Shown here piece by piece: positions 40,197-48,319 of a stretch of DNA of 64,000 nt. The notes under the pieces were generated by a model. It was not told where the DNA came from. It did not search any database and worked only from the letters and a program-made list of their open reading frames with translations. The number at the start of each line of letters is the position of its first letter. Positions within the stretch are counted from its first letter, which is position 1. Source of the DNA: Ruegeria sp. YS9 (GTDB taxonomy: Bacteria; Pseudomonadota; Alphaproteobacteria; Rhodobacterales; Rhodobacteraceae); NCBI RefSeq assembly GCF_024628725.1, contig NZ_CP102409.1:2079001-2143000 (forward strand), written 5' to 3'. A program made the translations under genes and the position numbers.

Positions 40197-41591
40197 TCAC
40201 CCGTCAAGCGCGCCCCCTTGCCCCATTTTGCGCAGACCGTCAACAATCGCGGCCAACGCCATGCTGAGCGAGCCCTTGGCGAGCACCGTGTCGCCATCCC
40301 GGATCAACGCAGGCAGATGTTCGGCCATTTCGGCGCTGGTTGCGAACCAGAGTCCACGTTTCTTTTCTGGCAGCGCGTGGTGCATCGCCTGCATCAACGG
40401 CCCGATGCAATGAACCTGATCCACATGCGCCATCGCCTTGATATCTGCCATGGCGGCATGCATGGCCTCTTCCTGGGCGCCCAGTTCCTTCATGTCACCC
40501 AGAAACGCTATGCGGCGGGTGCCTTTGGAGGCGGCCAAGACATCCAGCGCAGCCTCCATCGAGGTCGGGTTGGCGTTGTAGCTGTCATCCAAAAGCTCGA
40601 TCTGCCCACCCCCTGACAATGGCAAGCTTTCACGTACCCCGCGCCCCTTGACGGGTGACCACGCAGGCAGGCCCGCGATGGCCTGATCCAGATCGACCCC
40701 CAATTCGACGCAGGCCGCCAAAGCGCCAAGCGCGTTCATCGCGAAATGCGTGCCGGCGGAGTTCACCTTGAATTGGATCACCTGATCACCGACCAGTGCC
40801 CTGGCCTTCACTGCGTTGGACTCGGGTCGAACATCGGTCAGCCGGTAATCCGCCGCGCTGCGCCCAAAATCGACAATCCCTGCCCCCTGCTCCAGCGCGG
40901 TTTGGCGCAGGATGTCCGCGTGGTCGATATCTGCGTTGACGATCGCGGCCCCGCCGGGTTCGAGCCCTTCGAAGATCGCCGCTTTTTCATGGGCAATGCC
41001 GGCCACCGACTCGAAGGCTTCCAGATGCACCGCCGCCACGGTCGTCACCAGCGCCACATGCGGGCGGGCCTGTTTGGCCAGCGGGGCAATTTCACCGGGG
41101 TGATTCATGCCGATCTCGATCACCGCAAATTCGGTGTCGCGGGGCATCCGCGCAAGGGTCAGGGGCACGCCCCAATGGTTGTTGTAACTGGCGACGCTGG
41201 CGTGGGTTTTCCCTTGCGTTTCCAGGATTGTCGCCAGCATCTCCTTGGTCGACGTTTTACCCACGCTGCCCGTCACGCCGACCACGCGCGCATCCGTTCG
41301 GGCCCGTGCCGCCTGCCCCAACGCTTCAAGACCTGCCTGTACGTCCTGGACGATCAGCAGAGGAGCCCCGTCTGGTACATCGTCCGGAACACGGGAAACC
41401 AGCGCGGCACCAGCCCCTTTTTCCAACGCCTGAGCTACGAAATCATGCCCGTCCCGCGCCGCTTTCAGCGCCACGAACAGATCGCCGGGCTGAAGGGTGC
41501 GGGTGTCGATGGAGACACCATTTGCCGCCCAGTCGGTCGTCGCCTGACCGCCCGTCGCTTTGGCCGCATCGGATGCTGTCCAGAGCGTCAT
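40197..41591 (-). CDS. murF: UDP-MurNAc-tripeptide--D-Ala-D-Ala ligase
   Basis: Adds D-Ala-D-Ala, the product of Ddl, to the UDP-MurNAc-tripeptide. 464 residues. N-terminal DTRTLQPGDLFVALKAARDGHDFV, P-loop GVTGSVGKTSTKEM, AVIEIGMNHPGEI, and the C-terminal LLDDSYNANPTSMEAAL and AFLGDMKELG. The start overlaps the murE stop by 4 nt. Confidence 0.97.
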   Translation of the reverse strand: MTLWTASDAAKATGGQATTDWAANGVSIDTRTLQPGDLFVALKAARDGHDFVAQALEKGAGAALVSRVPDDVPDGAPLLIVQDVQAGLEALGQAARARTDARVVGVTGSVGKTSTKEMLATILETQGKTHASVASYNNHWGVPLTLARMPRDTEFAVIEIGMNHPGEIAPLAKQARPHVALVTTVAAVHLEAFESVAGIAHEKAAIFEGLEPGGAAIVNADIDHADILRQTALEQGAGIVDFGRSAADYRLTDVRPESNAVKARALVGDQVIQFKVNSAGTHFAMNALGALAACVELGVDLDQAIAGLPAWSPVKGRGVRESLPLSGGGQIELLDDSYNANPTSMEAALDVLAASKGTRRIAFLGDMKELGAQEEAMHAAMADIKAMAHVDQVHCIGPLMQAMHHALPEKKRGLWFATSAEMAEHLPALIRDGDTVLAKGSLSMALAAIVDGLRKMGQGGALDG

Positions 41592-43087
41592 GCGACCCTC
41601 CCGTCCAGTGCTGCCACGGAAATGCTGGCCTGTTCCACATCGTCGAAGGGCAGAACCTGATCCCCCACGATCTGTCCGGATTCATGGCCCTTTCCGGCAA
41701 TCAGCAGAGCGTCGCCCGGTTGCAGCGCATCGATGCCGCGCAGGATGGCCTCGGCGCGATCGCCGACTTCGGTCACGCTGGCGTCGCCGGCGGCCTCTGA
41801 AGCGCCCGCCATCACGGCCGCACGGATGACAGCAGGATCTTCGCTGCGCGGGTTGTCGTCGGTGACAAAGACCACATCTGCGTGGTTGGCTGCCGCCTTG
41901 CCCATCAACGGGCGCTTGGTGGCGTCGCGATCCCCGCCCGCGCCAACAATGGCAATCAGACGGCCCATCACATGCGGGCGCAGCGCCTTGAGTGCTGTGG
42001 CGACAGCGTCAGGCGTGTGGGCATAATCCACGAACACCGTCGCGCCATTGTCACGCGTGGCGGCCAGTTGCATCCGCCCGCGAACCGTCGTCAGGTGGGG
42101 CAGAGTTTCAAAAACGCGTTCGGGGCCGTCCCCGGCTGCGATCACCAGCCCACAGGCCAGCAGGATGTTTTCGGCCTGAAACCCGCCGATCAGGTTCAGG
42201 CGGGTCTGGAACGTTCGGCCCTGCCACGCAAAGCGCAGGTCTTGCCCCGTGGCGTCGAACCGTTGGTTGATCATGCACAGGTCAGCATCGCCCAGCCCGA
42301 CCGTCAGCACCGACTGACCACGTGCCTCGGCAATCCGCCTGATCTGAGCCCCTTTAGGGTCGCTCAGGTTGACGACAGCTGTTCCGTCCTGCGGCAAAAC
42401 CCGGTCGAACAGACCAGCCTTTGCGTTGAAATAAGCCTCGAAGGTTTCGTGGTAATCCAGATGATCCTGCGTGAAGTTCGAGAAGCCGGCGGCGGTCAGA
42501 TGAACGCCATCAAGACGGCGCTGTTCAAGGCCGTGGGACGACGCCTCCATTGCGGCATGGGTCACGCCGTTCTCGGCCGCCTCGGCCAGACAGCGGTGCA
42601 AGGTGATCGGCTCGGGCGTGGTATGGGCCAGCGGCGCTGTCCAGGCACCCTCGACCCCGGTGGTGCCGAGGTTGATGGCGGCATGGCCAAGCTCGGTCCA
42701 GATCTGCTGGACAAAGGTGGAAACAGACGTTTTGCCATTCGTTCCCGTGACGGCCACGATGGTTTGCGGCTGCGCCCCGAACCACAGCGCCGCGGCACCG
42801 GCCAGCGCCTGACGCGGGTCTTCCACCACGACCAGCGCTGCGTCCGAGGCTGCCAGTTCGGCCTCGGCGATCTCTGCCCCTTTGGCATCGGTCAGAATCG
42901 CAGCGGCCCCCATGCGCAGGGCAAACTGGATGAACTCTCCGCCATGAACGCGGGAACCGGGCAGCGCGGCAAACAGAAAGCCGTCTTTCACCTCGCGGCT
43001 GTCAACGGCCAGACCAGTGATATCCGGGTTTGCGCCCTCTCTTGCGGTCAGGGCCAGCTGGCTGAGTTTCTTCGTCCTTGTGCCCAT
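41588..43087 (-). CDS. murE: UDP-MurNAc-L-Ala-D-Glu--meso-diaminopimelate ligase
   Basis: Adds the third amino acid of the stem peptide. 499 residues. P-loop AVTGTNGKTSVSTFV, AAMEASSHGLEQRRLDG, YAHTPDAVATALKAL, and the DNPRSEDP motif in the C-terminal domain. DNPR is the signature for meso-diaminopimelate as substrate, as expected for a Gram-negative cell wall. It lies 22 nt after ftsI. Confidence 0.97.
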   Translation of the reverse strand: MGTRTKKLSQLALTAREGANPDITGLAVDSREVKDGFLFAALPGSRVHGGEFIQFALRMGAAAILTDAKGAEIAEAELAASDAALVVVEDPRQALAGAAALWFGAQPQTIVAVTGTNGKTSVSTFVQQIWTELGHAAINLGTTGVEGAWTAPLAHTTPEPITLHRCLAEAAENGVTHAAMEASSHGLEQRRLDGVHLTAAGFSNFTQDHLDYHETFEAYFNAKAGLFDRVLPQDGTAVVNLSDPKGAQIRRIAEARGQSVLTVGLGDADLCMINQRFDATGQDLRFAWQGRTFQTRLNLIGGFQAENILLACGLVIAAGDGPERVFETLPHLTTVRGRMQLAATRDNGATVFVDYAHTPDAVATALKALRPHVMGRLIAIVGAGGDRDATKRPLMGKAAANHADVVFVTDDNPRSEDPAVIRAAVMAGASEAAGDASVTEVGDRAEAILRGIDALQPGDALLIAGKGHESGQIVGDQVLPFDDVEQASISVAALDGRVA

Positions 43088-43109
43088 GACCCACCTCTTG
43101 CCGGACAGC

Positions 43110-44897
43110 CTAGTTTGAGGTCAGCGTTATAGCAGCGCCCGCCTCAGGCTCAAGCCGGGGACGTAGCCCCAACAACGGTGCGACGCGACCGATGAGTTCG
43201 GCGGCAACAGGCACCGCAGTCCAACCGGCCGTGCGGCGCTTTTCACCGTAGGCCACGATCGAAGGTTCGTCCAACGTGACGATCAGAACGTATTGCGGGT
43301 CATAGGCCGGGAAGATCGTCGCAAAGGTGGCAATGACCTTGTCGTCGTAATACCCGCCGCGCGGTTTGGGCTTGTCGGCCGTACCGGTCTTGCCCGCCAC
43401 GTCATAGCCCTTGACCTCGGCGAAACTGGCGGTGCCGTCCGTTACCACCTTGCGCAGCATTTTCTGCGCCTGACGTGCGGTGTCCTGTGACATGACACGA
43501 GGCCCGTATTGCGTGCCGTTCTGGCGCAGGATGGTCGGGCTGACGTAATGCCCGCCATTGGCAATCGCAGCATATCCGGCGGCCAGATGCATCGGACTGG
43601 TCGACAGGCCATGACCATAGGAAATTGTCACGGTGCTGAGCTCGCCCCATTTCTTCGGCTTCAGCGGCACGCCGCCCTTGGCCTCGACAATCTCGAATGG
43701 GGTCGGATCGAACATGCCAAGCGCGTCCAGAAACTCCTGCTGCCGTTTGGCCCCGATTTGCAAGGCCAGACGCCCCGTGCCACGGTTCGAGCTGTGGACG
43801 ATCACATCCGCCACGCTGATCTTGCCATAGTTCTTGCCGTTGAATTCGCCTATGGGAAAGCGGCCGATCTTCATCGGCCCGGACGTATCGATGATGGTGT
43901 TCGAATTCACCAATCCAAGTTCAACGGCCTGGGCCGCGGTGAAAATCTTGAAAACGGACCCCAGTTCGTACACGCCTTGCACATAACGGTTGAACAGCGG
44001 GCTGTCCGAGGGGTCAAAGCCCGAGGTCGGCGGGCGCGGACGGTCATTCGGATCAAAAGAAGGCAGCGAAGCAGCTGAAATGACCTCGCCCGTATGCGCG
44101 TTCATCAGAACGGCCGAGGCCCCCTTGGCGTTCATGATCTTCATGCCGCCATCGAGAACCTGTTCAACCGCGGCCTGAATGGTCAGGTCCAGCGACAGTT
44201 GCAGCGGCTTGTTGCCGTTGGCCGGATCGCGCAGATAATCGTCGAACTGCTTTTCCACACCGGCCACGCCGATCACTTCGGCGGCGCTGACGCCTTCACG
44301 CCCAAAACCGGCCCCGCCCAGGATATGAGCGGCCAGCCGCCCGTTGGGGTAAAGCCGCATTTCTCGCGGGCCGAACAGGATGCCGGGATCACCGATGTCG
44401 TGCACGGCCTGCTTCTGCTCGGGCGAAATGCGTTTCTTGATCCACAGGAATTTGCGGTTGCCGGTGAAGTCCTTGATCAGCCGCTCTTTGTCCAGATCAG
44501 GAAAAATCGCTACCAACTGGTCTGCGGCGGCAACGGGGTCGATCATCAAAGGGGGCTGTGCGTAAACGGAATAGGTGTCCAGATTGGTGGCCAGTATGCG
44601 CCCTTCGCGATCGACGATGTTGGCGCGCTGCATGGCAATCGCTGCTCCCGGCGCGCTGGCCAGAGGCTCTTGTGCTTCCGAGGTCGCCAACATGCCCATG
44701 CGGACACCGACAACTGAAAATGCGCAGAAGAAGAACAGACCAAGCACCAGCAGACGCCCTTCGGCGCGGGCGCGGGCGCGATCTTTCATCTCTTCGTGGC
44801 GCTTGCGGATGTTTTCACGCTCGATTGCCTTGGGGTTTTCGCCTCGGGCGCGGGCATCAAGGATTCGGGCCAGGGGGCGCAGAGGGGTGCGTGTCAT
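43110..44897 (-). CDS. ftsI: Septal peptidoglycan transpeptidase FtsI (PBP3)
   Basis: Class B penicillin-binding protein that cross-links septal wall, partner of FtsW. 595 residues. One N-terminal membrane helix (LLVLGLFFFCAFSVVGV, about 48-66), a pedestal domain with RANIVDREGRILATNL, and the transpeptidase domain with SVFK (catalytic Ser), SSN in HSSNRGTG, and KTGTADKP. The start overlaps the ftsL stop by 4 nt. Confidence 0.97.
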   Translation of the reverse strand: MTRTPLRPLARILDARARGENPKAIERENIRKRHEEMKDRARARAEGRLLVLGLFFFCAFSVVGVRMGMLATSEAQEPLASAPGAAIAMQRANIVDREGRILATNLDTYSVYAQPPLMIDPVAAADQLVAIFPDLDKERLIKDFTGNRKFLWIKKRISPEQKQAVHDIGDPGILFGPREMRLYPNGRLAAHILGGAGFGREGVSAAEVIGVAGVEKQFDDYLRDPANGNKPLQLSLDLTIQAAVEQVLDGGMKIMNAKGASAVLMNAHTGEVISAASLPSFDPNDRPRPPTSGFDPSDSPLFNRYVQGVYELGSVFKIFTAAQAVELGLVNSNTIIDTSGPMKIGRFPIGEFNGKNYGKISVADVIVHSSNRGTGRLALQIGAKRQQEFLDALGMFDPTPFEIVEAKGGVPLKPKKWGELSTVTISYGHGLSTSPMHLAAGYAAIANGGHYVSPTILRQNGTQYGPRVMSQDTARQAQKMLRKVVTDGTASFAEVKGYDVAGKTGTADKPKPRGGYYDDKVIATFATIFPAYDPQYVLIVTLDEPSIVAYGEKRRTAGWTAVPVAAELIGRVAPLLGLRPRLEPEAGAAITLTSN

Positions 44898-45262
44898 GGA
44901 ATCTGCACCTCGCCCAAAGCCTGAATATCGGTGATGGCCTGCAATTCAATCGGATCAACGACAGGCAGGTCCGGGTCTTCGGCATAGGCGATCTGATCCG
45001 CGCGTCCGAACTGCTCGGCCCGCAACGGCAGCAGGCCAAGGCGTTCAAAGTTCAGGTCGGCCAGTTCGCGCAGCCTGTCCGGGCGGTTCAGATAAGCCCA
45101 TTCCGCGTTCAGAACGGCCAGCCGCACCTGTGCCATTCCGATCTCGCGCTGCAAAGACTGCGTTTCCTTGACCACTTGTTGGGTTCGGTAGTTTTCCTGA
45201 TAGGCCCACAAAGCAAGGCCGAATACGGACAGAGCAGTCAACACATACAAAACACTCTTCAT
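44894..45262 (-). CDS. ftsL: Cell division protein FtsL
   Basis: 122 residues. A short N-terminus leads straight into a membrane helix ([18 protein letters not shown], about 4-21), then a coiled-coil-like stretch ([20 protein letters not shown] and onward to RLRELADL), the bitopic FtsL pattern. FtsL pairs with FtsB and binds FtsQ. Assignment rests on topology and on its place between rsmH and ftsI, as FtsL sequences are poorly conserved. Confidence 0.9.
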   Translation of the reverse strand: MKSVLYVLTALSVFGLALWAYQENYRTQQVVKETQSLQREIGMAQVRLAVLNAEWAYLNRPDRLRELADLNFERLGLLPLRAEQFGRADQIAYAEDPDLPVVDPIELQAITDIQALGEVQIP

Positions 45263-46254
45263 CTTGCCCTTCCCCCCAGTTGCGGCATCCCGATGGCCCG
45301 CGATTCGATTTCCCCCGCCGGAGCATCGGTTCGTATCGCCACGCGCAGTTTGGCTGACCGTGCACGCGGGTTTTCCCGCAACTCCTGTTCGTCAGGACCC
45401 ACCGCCTTGCGGGTCTTCAACGTGAACTGAGGCTGTTCCTGTTCAATCTCGGGTGCATAGCGGTTCGCACGCCCCGTCTTTCCCGCGCGGGACTGGAAAA
45501 ACCGTTTCACCATCCGGTCTTCGATGGAATGGAACGTGACGACAGCCAATTGCCCGCCGGGTTTCAATGCACGTTCAGCGGCCATCAATCCCTGAAACAG
45601 CTCTTCATATTCTGCATTCACGGCGATCCGCAGCCCTTGAAAGCTGCGCGTGGCCGGGTGGGATTGCCCCGGTTTCGGACGTGGCAGGCAGGATTCGATG
45701 ATCTCGGCCAGACGCAGGGTCGTGGTAATCGGCTCTTCCGCGCGCGCTTTGACAATCGCCCTGGCAATCCGGCGGCTGGCGCGTTCTTCACCATAATGGA
45801 ACAGGATGTCGGCCAATTGCGCCTCGGTCGCGGTATTGACCAGATCGGCAGCGCTTTCGCCATCCTGGCTCATGCGCATGTCCAAAGGGCCATCCTTCAT
45901 GAAGGAAAATCCACGGTCGGCCTGGTCCAGTTGCATCGAGGAAACGCCAAGGTCAAGCACAACGCCGTCCAGATCCTGCGCATATTCATCCATACGAGAG
46001 AACACGCCGGGCTGCATCACCAGCCGGTCGCCATACGCGCCCGCCCAGTCTGACGCCATCTCAAAAGCCAGCGGATCGCGATCAACACCGATCACCTTGT
46101 CGGCCCCGGCGTCCAGCAATCCGCGGGTGTACCCGCCTGCGCCGAAGGTGCCGTCCAGCCAGACGCCCGTGACCGGCGCCACCGCCGCCAGGAGCGGGCG
46201 CAGCAAGACAGGGATGTGAGGCGCGTCCGGTTGTGGGTGATCCGCGGCCGCCAT
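45259..46254 (-). CDS. rsmH: 16S rRNA (cytosine-1402-N4) methyltransferase RsmH
   Basis: SAM-dependent enzyme (also MraW) that methylates C1402 in the ribosomal decoding site. 331 residues from [18 protein letters not shown]; the frame continues upstream through mraZ but only as antisense-like low-complexity sequence. SAM motif I is [20 protein letters not shown], followed by [35 protein letters not shown] and the C-terminal [15 protein letters not shown]. It starts 4 nt after the mraZ stop. Confidence 0.96.
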   Translation of the reverse strand: MAAADHPQPDAPHIPVLLRPLLAAVAPVTGVWLDGTFGAGGYTRGLLDAGADKVIGVDRDPLAFEMASDWAGAYGDRLVMQPGVFSRMDEYAQDLDGVVLDLGVSSMQLDQADRGFSFMKDGPLDMRMSQDGESAADLVNTATEAQLADILFHYGEERASRRIARAIVKARAEEPITTTLRLAEIIESCLPRPKPGQSHPATRSFQGLRIAVNAEYEELFQGLMAAERALKPGGQLAVVTFHSIEDRMVKRFFQSRAGKTGRANRYAPEIEQEQPQFTLKTRKAVGPDEQELRENPRARSAKLRVAIRTDAPAGEIESRAIGMPQLGGRAR

Positions 46255-46258
46255 GCCG

Positions 46259-46762
46259 TCACCCGCCCTCGACTTCATCGAGGAATTGCAGCGGGTCAAC
46301 ATCGTCGCCAAGGCCGTCGAGCCATTCCTCGGTCGCCGCCAGTTCCTCGGATTCGTAGGTCTCGGGCTTCCAGATCTGAAAAGTATCCCCGGCGGCGATA
46401 AAAAACGCCTCGCCCTCAAGACCGATCTTCTTGCGCAGCTTTGCCGGCAGGACCAGCCGCCCGGTTTCATCGACATTGGTCGGGAAGGACTGCCCGTGGA
46501 ACAGGCGCTGCAACATCTTGCGCTTCATCGAGCCGCGTGGCAGCGCGTCAATCTTGGCATCGACCTCGTCGATCGCCTCCATCGTGTAGCATTCCAGGTA
46601 TTTGCGGCGATGATCCCCGTAGACGATCACAAGCTCTGGATTGTCGCCGGGCTGCCAGTTGGAATCGGAGGCTTCAAGCACACGGCGAAACGAGGCCGGG
46701 ATCGACACCCTGCCTTTCGCATCCACCTTATGGTGGCTTTCACCTCTGAACCTGCGCGCCAA
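46259..46762 (-). CDS. mraZ: Transcriptional regulator MraZ
   Basis: DNA-binding AbrB-like protein that represses its own dcw operon in bacteria where it was tested. 167 residues from a TTG at 46762-46760, which gives [20 protein letters not shown], the normal MraZ start; agggaca lies about 8 nt upstream. The frame opens earlier (to 46843), but that part covers the upstream terminator and is not protein-like. The two MraZ repeats are visible: [17 protein letters not shown] and [17 protein letters not shown]. First gene of the dcw cluster. Confidence 0.94.
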   Translation of the reverse strand: MARRFRGESHHKVDAKGRVSIPASFRRVLEASDSNWQPGDNPELVIVYGDHRRKYLECYTMEAIDEVDAKIDALPRGSMKRKMLQRLFHGQSFPTNVDETGRLVLPAKLRKKIGLEGEAFFIAAGDTFQIWKPETYESEELAATEEWLDGLGDDVDPLQFLDEVEGG

Positions 46763-46816
46763 GACGACTGTCCCTTTCGCTTGCGCCCCACTTGAAATTC
46801 GCGTTCCCCCCGGATG

Positions 46817-46857
46817 AAAAACGGCGGGTTGATCTGCTGCCACTGATCAACCCGCCG
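46817..46857 (-). terminator. Intrinsic terminator upstream of mraZ
   Basis: Perfect 13-bp arms (cggcgggttgatc at 46822-46834 and its complement at 46845-46857) around a 10-nt loop. Read leftward they are followed directly by five T residues. The terminator points into mraZ and lies about 55 bp before its start, so it must end a leader transcript. Confidence 0.85.
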
Positions 46858-47022
46858 CATTGACCCGCTGTGCGGGATGTCCAGCTGCACGCGCCACCTG
46901 GGGGGATGTCTGCTCGCCCGCGCGCCGGATCTCTTGATTGATGAAAGCGAGATGCCTGTATGAAACCTGATTATTTTTGGTCGGGGTCGTTTGGTGCCCC
47001 TGCTGCCTCGTCCTCATCGGAT
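46817..47022 (-). ncRNA. UpsM-like sRNA / long dcw leader
   Basis: In Rhodobacter sphaeroides the dcw cluster has a long 5' leader whose first part is released as the sRNA UpsM (about 206 nt) by termination at a strong intrinsic terminator just before mraZ; the rest reads through into the operon. Here the same layout is visible: no gene for several hundred bp upstream of mraZ, and a near-ideal terminator 55 bp before its start. The 5' end given is only an estimate from the R. sphaeroides length. A cctaat hexamer at 47030-47025 (minus) could be a -10 box, but no matching -35 is clear. Confidence 0.6.
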
Positions 47023-47027
47023 GCATT

Positions 47028-47063
47028 AGGGATGCCATGGGAATTCATGGAAATCAACAGGAA
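47028..47063. promoter_or_regulatory. Candidate MraZ-type operator (repeats every 10 nt)
   Basis: On the plus strand aggga (47028), tggga (47038) and tggaa (47048) recur with exact 10-nt period, and aggaa at 47059 follows one base out of phase. MraZ of E. coli binds TGGGN repeats with 5-nt spacers. The cluster lies where the promoter of the leader would be. The match is partial and the strand is opposite to dcw transcription. Confidence 0.3.
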
Positions 47064-47331
47064 TTTTGCCAACCGTATTCCCTGAATCACCCTGGGGATA
47101 CAATATCACCATGAAATTTGAGCACAACAACACTAACTGTAGGAGTCACTGTTACAACACCCCCTAGATTTAGATAATATGAAGCTGAAAATTTTTTCCC
47201 ATGATTTCCCGAAAAAACTGGATGATTAGCATTCAGGATGGAAAAACCCGGCATCCATGGGCGGCGATCTTGCAGAATCATTCGCATTTCGCGCGCAATT
47301 CCGGCGGGACATCCCCTCGACAACCACATTA
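47064..47331. other. AT-rich intergenic stretch, no gene seen
   Basis: The part from about 47100 to 47240 is clearly richer in A and T than the neighbourhood. On the minus strand two boxes, cggga and tggga, lie 10 nt apart at 47211-47197 and could be a second regulator site. Frames here have poor codon use and I call no gene. Confidence 0.35.
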
Positions 47332-47532
47332 GCCCATGAAGTCCCGTGGCATTCGGGCAGTACACTCCGCGACCTGCGAGACCGGCAAATCGTGCACCAG
47401 GGAATAGCTGAACCGCCGCGCCTTGCCTGGCGCTTCGGTCACACGCACGTCTTGAGTGGTTTTGTTGCGCACAAATTCCAGCCAACACCGCTCAATTAAA
47501 AGGCAAGCCGTCGGAAGGCCATGTTTCCGCCG
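47332..47532 (-). other. Possible short coding remnant
   Basis: An open minus-strand frame of 67 codons between an in-frame TGA (47535-47533) and a TAA (47331-47329). Codon use looks coding-like (RNKTTQDVRVTEAPGKARRF, then SYSLVHDLPVSQVAE), but there is no ATG. A GTG at about residue 21 would give a 46-residue product with a weak ribosome site. It could be the end of a decayed gene. I cannot name a family. Confidence 0.25.
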
Positions 47533-47643
47533 TCACCCGTGACCCAAGGGAAGGCCCAATGATTCAAGGCGCATTTCGAGTTGAAGGAAAAAACTGAACC
47601 AATCTATGCGCTTGCTGCATAGCAGCATTGACGATGCGACCTA

Positions 47644-47676
47644 TTGTGCAATCGCAGCATTTGCCTATTTTCAACC
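47644..47676 (+). promoter_or_regulatory. Candidate RpoH-type promoter of the DUF1127-cuckoo RNA transcript
   Basis: ttgtgc (47644-47649) and cctattt (47664-47670) are separated by 14 nt, compatible with the alphaproteobacterial RpoH pattern. In R. sphaeroides the equivalent operon is driven by RpoHI/RpoHII. The match is modest. Confidence 0.35.
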
Positions 47677-47728
47677 TCAAGCAAGGGCCGAGCGTTATCG
47701 GCAAAGCAAATGAATACGGATGATGAGC

Positions 47729-47953
47729 ATGGCAGTCGCAAGCACATATACAGCCTCGAAGAGCGCATCGGCGTTCGGGATCGCAACTTTGATCGAAAAC
47801 GCAAAGGCGCGTTTTGCCCGCTATCGTATGTATCGCCAGACCGTCAATGAGCTGGCAGGGCTGTCGGACCGTGAACTGGCCGATCTGGGCCTGCATCGGT
47901 CCATGATCCGTCGGGTGGCCATGCAGGCCGCCAACGATCACATCGCGCAATAA
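47729..47953 (+). CDS. Small DUF1127 protein (CcaF1-like)
   Basis: 74 residues from the third of three nearby ATGs (47720, 47723, 47729); MAVASTYTA is the common Roseobacter beginning. The C-terminal half is a DUF1127 domain: YRQTVNELAGLSDRELADLG then LHRSMIRRVAMQA, preceded by a basic segment KARFARYRMYR. In R. sphaeroides the DUF1127 protein CcaF1 is an RNA-binding protein encoded just upstream of, and co-transcribed with, the CcsR RNAs, and affects their maturation. Here the same neighbours follow directly, so the same role is inferred. Confidence 0.88.
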   Translation: MAVASTYTASKSASAFGIATLIENAKARFARYRMYRQTVNELAGLSDRELADLGLHRSMIRRVAMQAANDHIAQ

Positions 47954-47971
47954 GCGCGCCACGAATACCGA

Positions 47972-48046
47972 GATCAGGCCCTTCCTCCTCCCTTAGGGTC
48001 TGTTATCAGCGGCAACGTCTCTCCTCCTCCCTGACGTTGCCGCACC
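47972..48046 (+). ncRNA. Cuckoo (CcsR-like) sRNA 1
   Basis: Two hairpins with a short linker. The first has an 8-bp stem (47975-47982 with 47995-48002, one G-U pair) and a 12-nt loop holding CCUCCUCCC at 47984-47992. The second has a perfect 11-bp stem (48009-48019 with 48033-48043) and a 13-nt loop with CCUCCUCCC at 48023-48031. The design, two stem-loops each exposing CCUCCUCCC, defines the cuckoo/CcsR RNA family of alphaproteobacteria. It begins about 20 nt after the DUF1127 stop, so it is probably processed from that mRNA. Confidence 0.85.
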
Positions 48047-48077
48047 TTATACCGGCCTCAACCCGCCGGATCCTGAT

Positions 48078-48157
48078 ACATCGAGGCTCTCCTCCTCCCT
48101 GCCTTGATGTTGAAAGCGCGCGGCGACGTCCTCCTCCTCCCTGACGTCGCCGCGTCT
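48078..48157 (+). ncRNA. Cuckoo (CcsR-like) sRNA 2
   Basis: First hairpin: stem 48078-48087 with 48101-48110 (one G-U), 13-nt loop, CCUCCUCCC at 48091-48099. Second hairpin: stem 48118-48130 with 48143-48155 (one G-U at the base), 12-nt loop, CCUCCUCCC at 48133-48141. It is separated from RNA 1 by about 34 nt that can form a small ccggc/gccgg hairpin. The stem sequences resemble RNA 3 (first hairpin) and RNA 1 (second hairpin), which shows tandem duplication. Confidence 0.87.
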
Positions 48158-48189
48158 TCCTCATACCGGGTTCAAACCCGGGTTCGAAT

Positions 48190-48272
48190 ACATCGGGGCT
48201 CTCCTCCTCCCTGCTCTGATGTTGACAAGACGGCGGTTCCCCTTCCTCCTCCCTGGGAACCGCCGTTTTTTT
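48190..48272 (+). ncRNA. Cuckoo (CcsR-like) sRNA 3 with terminator
   Basis: First hairpin: stem 48190-48199 with 48213-48222 (two G-U pairs), 13-nt loop, CCUCCUCCC at 48203-48211. Second hairpin: stem near 48232-48241 with 48254-48264 (ggcggttccc against gggaaccgcc), loop with cctcctccc, followed by seven T residues, so this hairpin is also the operon terminator. The spacer before it (48166-48181) forms a ccgggt/acccgg hairpin. Confidence 0.87.
48231..48272 (+). terminator. Intrinsic terminator of the DUF1127-cuckoo RNA operon
   Basis: The GC-rich stem (acggcggttccc / gggaaccgccgt) runs straight into a T7 tract at 48266-48272. It closes the transcript that carries the DUF1127 gene and the three RNAs. 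Confidence 0.85.
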
Positions 48273-48319
48273 CGACACCAGTGCAAGATGGCCCGCTGAT
48301 TTCTGATCCCAAGGAAACG

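Noticed and set aside
47087-47488. 133-codon minus-strand frame
   Set aside because: Cys- and Arg-rich beginning, crosses the AT-rich stretch, and competes with a more coding-like frame in the same place.
47975-48264. CRISPR-like array from the repeated ctcctcctccct blocks
   Set aside because: Repeats are about 12 nt, irregularly spaced (21-54 nt), and each is the loop of its own hairpin with different stems. No cas genes are near.
48006-48278. Glu/Arg/Gly-rich minus-strand frames in the hairpin region
   Set aside because: They are translations of the repeated CTCCTCC loops (giving Glu-Glu or Gly-Gly runs) and of the stems; the RNA structures explain the region better.
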